Of a stretch of 48,431 nt of DNA, positions 45,661-48,431 are shown in pieces. Both the position numbers and the translations under genes were made by a program. Below the pieces are notes generated by a model. The model did no database searches. It saw only the letters and a program-made list of their open reading frames with translations, and was not told the origin of the DNA. Position 1 is the stretch's first letter. Every line of letters starts with the position of its first letter. This stretch comes from Aeromonas finlandensis (GTDB lineage Bacteria > Pseudomonadota > Gammaproteobacteria > Enterobacterales > Aeromonadaceae): positions 1 to 48,431 of the forward strand of contig NZ_JRGK01000021.1 of NCBI RefSeq assembly GCF_000764645.1. The letters run 5' to 3'.

Positions 45661-46131
45661 ATGCCAAGACGTCGTGTTGTTGGTCAGCGTAAAATCCTGC
45701 CAGATCCCAAGTTCGGATCAGAGCTGCTGGCTAAATTTGTCAACGTAGTAATGGTTGACGGTAAGAAATCTGTTGCAGAAGCCATTGTTTATGGCGCCCT
45801 GGACATCATTGCCACCAAATCTGGCAAAGAGCACCTGGCCGTATTCGAAGAAGCTCTGGATAACATTCGTCCGGCGGTCGAGGTTAAATCTCGTCGCGTC
45901 GGTGGTGCAACCTATCAGGTGCCGGTAGAAGTTCGTCCGGTACGTCGTAATGCCCTGGCAATGCGCTGGTTGGTTGATGCCGCTCGTAAACGTGGTGAAA
46001 AATCAATGGCTCAGCGTCTGGCTGGCGAGCTGCTGGATGCCGCTGACAATAAGGGTTCGTCTGTCAAGAAACGTGAAGACGTTCACCGTATGGCTGAAGC
46101 GAACAAAGCCTTCGCTCACTTCCGCTGGTAA
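45661..46131 (+). CDS. rpsG: Ribosomal protein S7
   Basis: 156 residues (E. coli B type 156, K-12 type longer). S7 starts assembly of the 30S head and regulates the str operon. It starts [20 protein letters not shown] and includes [20 protein letters not shown]. The ATG at 45661 follows ACGGAGAA. Confidence 0.98.
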   Translation: MPRRRVVGQRKILPDPKFGSELLAKFVNVVMVDGKKSVAEAIVYGALDIIATKSGKEHLAVFEEALDNIRPAVEVKSRRVGGATYQVPVEVRPVRRNALAMRWLVDAARKRGEKSMAQRLAGELLDAADNKGSSVKKREDVHRMAEANKAFAHFRW

Positions 46132-46137
46132 TCCGCT

Positions 46138-46163
46138 TGCGCAGGGTCTTTTGGCTCTGCGCA
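46138..46163 (+). other. Hairpin between rpsG and fusA
   Basis: TGCGCAG (46138-46144) pairs with CTGCGCA (46157-46163), followed by CCTTTAATTA. It may be a weak attenuator or an RNA stabiliser within the str operon. Confidence 0.5.
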
Positions 46164-46206
46164 CCTTTAATTATCTAGGGACAAGCGCCTTAGTAAGAGG
46201 ATGACA

Positions 46207-48312
46207 ATGGCTCGTACAACCCCCATTGAGCGTTATCGTAACATCGGTATCTCCGCTCACATTGACGCCGGTAAGACTACTACTACCGAGCGCGTACTGT
46301 TTTATACCGGTGTAAGTCACAAGATCGGTGAAGTTCACGATGGCGCTGCCACCATGGACTGGATGGAACAGGAACAAGAGCGTGGTATCACCATCACCTC
46401 CGCCGCGACCACCGCTTTCTGGTCCGGTATGGGTAAACAGTTCCAACCGCACCGTATCAACATCATCGATACCCCGGGCCACGTTGACTTTACTATCGAA
46501 GTAGAGCGTTCAATGCGTGTTCTGGACGGTGCCGTGATGGTGTACTGTGCCGTAGGTGGCGTACAGCCACAGTCTGAAACCGTATGGCGTCAGGCTAACA
46601 AGTACAAGGTTCCCCGTATCGCGTTCGTCAACAAGATGGACCGTACCGGTGCCAACTTCCTGCGCTGCGTTGAGCACATCAAGACCCGTCTGAAAGGCGT
46701 TCCGGTTCCCCTTCAGCTGAACATCGGCTCTGAAGAGAACTTCAAGGGCGTTGTTGACCTGGTCAAGATGAAAGCCATCAACTGGAGCGAAGCTGACCAG
46801 GGCGTATCCTTCGATTACGAAGACGTCCCGGCTGAGCTGCTGGAACAGGCGCAAGAAATGCGCATGAATCTGGTTGAAGCCGCTGCTGAAGCGTCTGAAG
46901 ACCTGATGGAAAAATACCTGGGCGGCGAAGAGCTGACCGAGGAAGAGATCAAGAAAGCTCTGCGTCAGCGTGTGCTGAACAACGAAATCATCCTGGTAAC
47001 CTGTGGCTCCGCGTTCAAGAACAAGGGCGTACAGGCAATGCTGGATGCCGTTGTTGACTATCTGCCGGCTCCGACCGACGTAGCTGCTATCGACGGCCTG
47101 AAAATGGACGGCGAGACCAAAGACGAGCGTCATGCTTCTGATGACGAGCCGTTCTCTGCTCTGGCGTTCAAGATCGCTACCGACCCGTTCGTTGGTAACC
47201 TGACCTTCTTCCGCGTCTACTCCGGTGTTGTTAACTCCGGTGACACCGTGCTGAACTCCGTCAAGGACAAGCGCGAGCGTTTTGGCCGTATCGTTCAGAT
47301 GCACGCCAACAAGCGCGAAGAGATCAAAGAAGTACGCGCTGGTGACATCGCTGCTGCTATCGGTCTGAAAGACGTGACCACTGGTGATACCCTGTGTGAC
47401 CAGAATGCACCGATCATCCTCGAGCGTATGGAATTCCCGGAGCCGGTAATTTCTATCGCGGTTGAGCCGAAAACCAAGGCTGACCAAGAGAAGATGGGTC
47501 TGGCACTGGGCCGTCTGGCTCAGGAAGATCCGTCCTTCCGCGTATGGACTGACGAAGAGTCAGGTCAAACCATCATCGCCGGTATGGGTGAGCTGCACCT
47601 GGACATCATCGTTGACCGTATGCGTCGCGAGTTCAAGGTAGAAGCGAACGTAGGTAAGCCGCAGGTTGCCTACCGTGAAACCATTCGTACAACCGTTAAG
47701 GATGTCGAAGGTAAGCACGCCAAGCAGTCTGGTGGTCGTGGTCAGTACGGTCACGTTGTGATCGACATGTACCCGCTGGAAGAAGGCAAAGCCTACGAAT
47801 TCGTCAACGACATCAAAGGTGGTGTCATTCCTGGTGAATTCATCCCGGGTGTTGATAAAGGTATCCGCGAGCAGCTCAAATCTGGTCCGCTGGCTGGTTA
47901 CCCGGTTATGGATCTGGGTGTGCGTCTGCACTTCGGTTCTTACCACGATGTCGACTCTTCCGAACTGGCGTTCAAAATCGCTGCTTCCATGGCCTTTAAG
48001 GCTGGCTTCATGAAAGCCAACCCGGTTCTGCTCGAACCGATCATGAAAGTAGAAGTTGAAACTCCGGAAGATTACATGGGCGACGTTATCGGTGACCTGA
48101 ACCGTCGTCGTGGCCTGATCGAAGGTATGGAAGATGGCCCGTCCGGCAAGATCGTACGTGCTCTGGTGCCGCTGGCCGAAATGTTCGGTTATGCAACTGC
48201 ACTGCGTTCCGCTACCCAAGGTCGTGCTTCCTACGCCATGGAATTCGCCAAGTATCACGATGCACCGACCAACGTTGCACAAGCCGTGATCGAAGAGCGC
48301 AAATCCAAGTAA
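46207..48312 (+). CDS. fusA: Elongation factor G
   Basis: The GTPase that drives translocation. 701 residues (E. coli 704). G motifs [24 protein letters not shown] and [10 protein letters not shown], then domains II to V with [14 protein letters not shown] and the C-terminal [19 protein letters not shown]. The start at 46207 ([11 protein letters not shown]) matches homologues and has AGAGG upstream; a further ATG two codons earlier (46201) is less likely. Confidence 0.98.
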   Translation: MARTTPIERYRNIGISAHIDAGKTTTTERVLFYTGVSHKIGEVHDGAATMDWMEQEQERGITITSAATTAFWSGMGKQFQPHRINIIDTPGHVDFTIEVERSMRVLDGAVMVYCAVGGVQPQSETVWRQANKYKVPRIAFVNKMDRTGANFLRCVEHIKTRLKGVPVPLQLNIGSEENFKGVVDLVKMKAINWSEADQGVSFDYEDVPAELLEQAQEMRMNLVEAAAEASEDLMEKYLGGEELTEEEIKKALRQRVLNNEIILVTCGSAFKNKGVQAMLDAVVDYLPAPTDVAAIDGLKMDGETKDERHASDDEPFSALAFKIATDPFVGNLTFFRVYSGVVNSGDTVLNSVKDKRERFGRIVQMHANKREEIKEVRAGDIAAAIGLKDVTTGDTLCDQNAPIILERMEFPEPVISIAVEPKTKADQEKMGLALGRLAQEDPSFRVWTDEESGQTIIAGMGELHLDIIVDRMRREFKVEANVGKPQVAYRETIRTTVKDVEGKHAKQSGGRGQYGHVVIDMYPLEEGKAYEFVNDIKGGVIPGEFIPGVDKGIREQLKSGPLAGYPVMDLGVRLHFGSYHDVDSSELAFKIAASMAFKAGFMKANPVLLEPIMKVEVETPEDYMGDVIGDLNRRRGLIEGMEDGPSGKIVRALVPLAEMFGYATALRSATQGRASYAMEFAKYHDAPTNVAQAVIEERKSK

Positions 48313-48322
48313 TTTAAGATTC

Positions 48323-48347
48323 CCCGCCTACGACGGTAGGCGGGTTT
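48323..48347 (+). terminator. Hairpin between fusA and tufA
   Basis: CCCGCCTA / TAGGCGGG (with one more C-G pair at the loop) followed by TTTAA. It may be a partial terminator; tufA lies only 20 bases beyond. Confidence 0.6.
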
Positions 48348-48366
48348 AACCTAGAAGGACTACGTC

Positions 48367-48431
48367 GTGTCTAAAGAAAAATTTGAGCGTAACAAACCGC
48401 ACGTAAACGTCGGCACCATCGGCCACGTTGA
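48367..48431 (+). CDS. tufA: Elongation factor Tu, second copy (partial, runs off the window)
   Basis: A GTG start at 48367 opens the same N-terminus as tufB ([20 protein letters not shown]). The DNA differs from tufB at a few synonymous sites (for example GTAAACGTC against GTTAACGTG). Only the first 21 codons are present. It is the fourth gene of the str operon, as expected. Confidence 0.97.
   Translation, partial: MSKEKFERNKPHVNVGTIGHV

Overview
The window is chromosomal DNA from a gamma-proteobacterium, most likely Aeromonas. Three things point there. The protein families and their order are gamma-proteobacterial (asnA/asnC, glrK-qseG-glrR, a TMAO respiration pair torC-torA, and the tRNA-tufB / secE-nusG / rplKAJL-rpoBC / tusDCB / rpsL-rpsG-fusA-tufA supercluster). 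The accessory genes are GC-rich. The translation genes show a strong shift to GCT/GGT/CGT-type codons. The genus is inferred from overall resemblance, not from a search. No prophage, insertion sequence, CRISPR array or rRNA operon was seen.

Region 1 (1-5.5 kb): asparagine synthetase A and its divergent regulator AsnC, with a short array of asnA 3'-end remnants between asnA and its terminator. Then come a periplasmic solute-binding protein, a DUF2301-like membrane protein, a CBS-domain protein, and the convergent, overlapping pair folM / folK-like. Region 2 (5.3-9.5 kb): a 30-codon small membrane ORF with its own terminator, then the glrK-qseG-glrR two-component operon. Its response regulator lacks the GAFTGA loop of sigma54 activators. 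A DUF1097 membrane protein with a CRP-like site and another 31-codon ORF follow. Region 3 (9.5-14.4 kb): msrPQ (periplasmic methionine sulfoxide repair), two PepSY-type small exported proteins, a PhoP-like response regulator and sensor kinase, and an acidic protein of unknown function. Region 4 (14.4-21.2 kb): a gene-free stretch that may encode a structured RNA, then torC-torA on the minus strand. Divergent from them is a kinase with receiver, cyclic-nucleotide-binding and kinase domains, and a receiver-only partner. Region 5 (21.2-28.5 kb): topB behind a near-consensus LexA box, ktrAB potassium uptake, murB-birA, and coaA.

Region 6 (28.6-48.4 kb): the translation/transcription supercluster. 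tRNA-Tyr and tRNA-Gly are followed by a degenerate tRNA-Thr whose anticodon loop is gone, then tufB, tRNA-Trp, secE-nusG, rplKA, rplJL, rpoBC, yheO, a ridA-family gene, tusDCB, rpsL-rpsG-fusA and the start of tufA. Promoters can be read directly before the tRNA cluster, rplK, rplJ and rpsL. All four lie inside or between the arms of perfect inverted repeats. An L10 leader precedes rplJ. A stem that can mask the ribosome-binding site lies between rpsL and rpsG.

The observations most worth following up are the anticodon-less tRNA-Thr, the GAFTGA-less GlrR, the repeated asnA 3' ends, the LexA box at topB, the unexplained transcription-unit-like region 14451-14788, the torCA locus with an atypical neighbouring kinase, and the shared inverted-repeat layout of the translation promoters.
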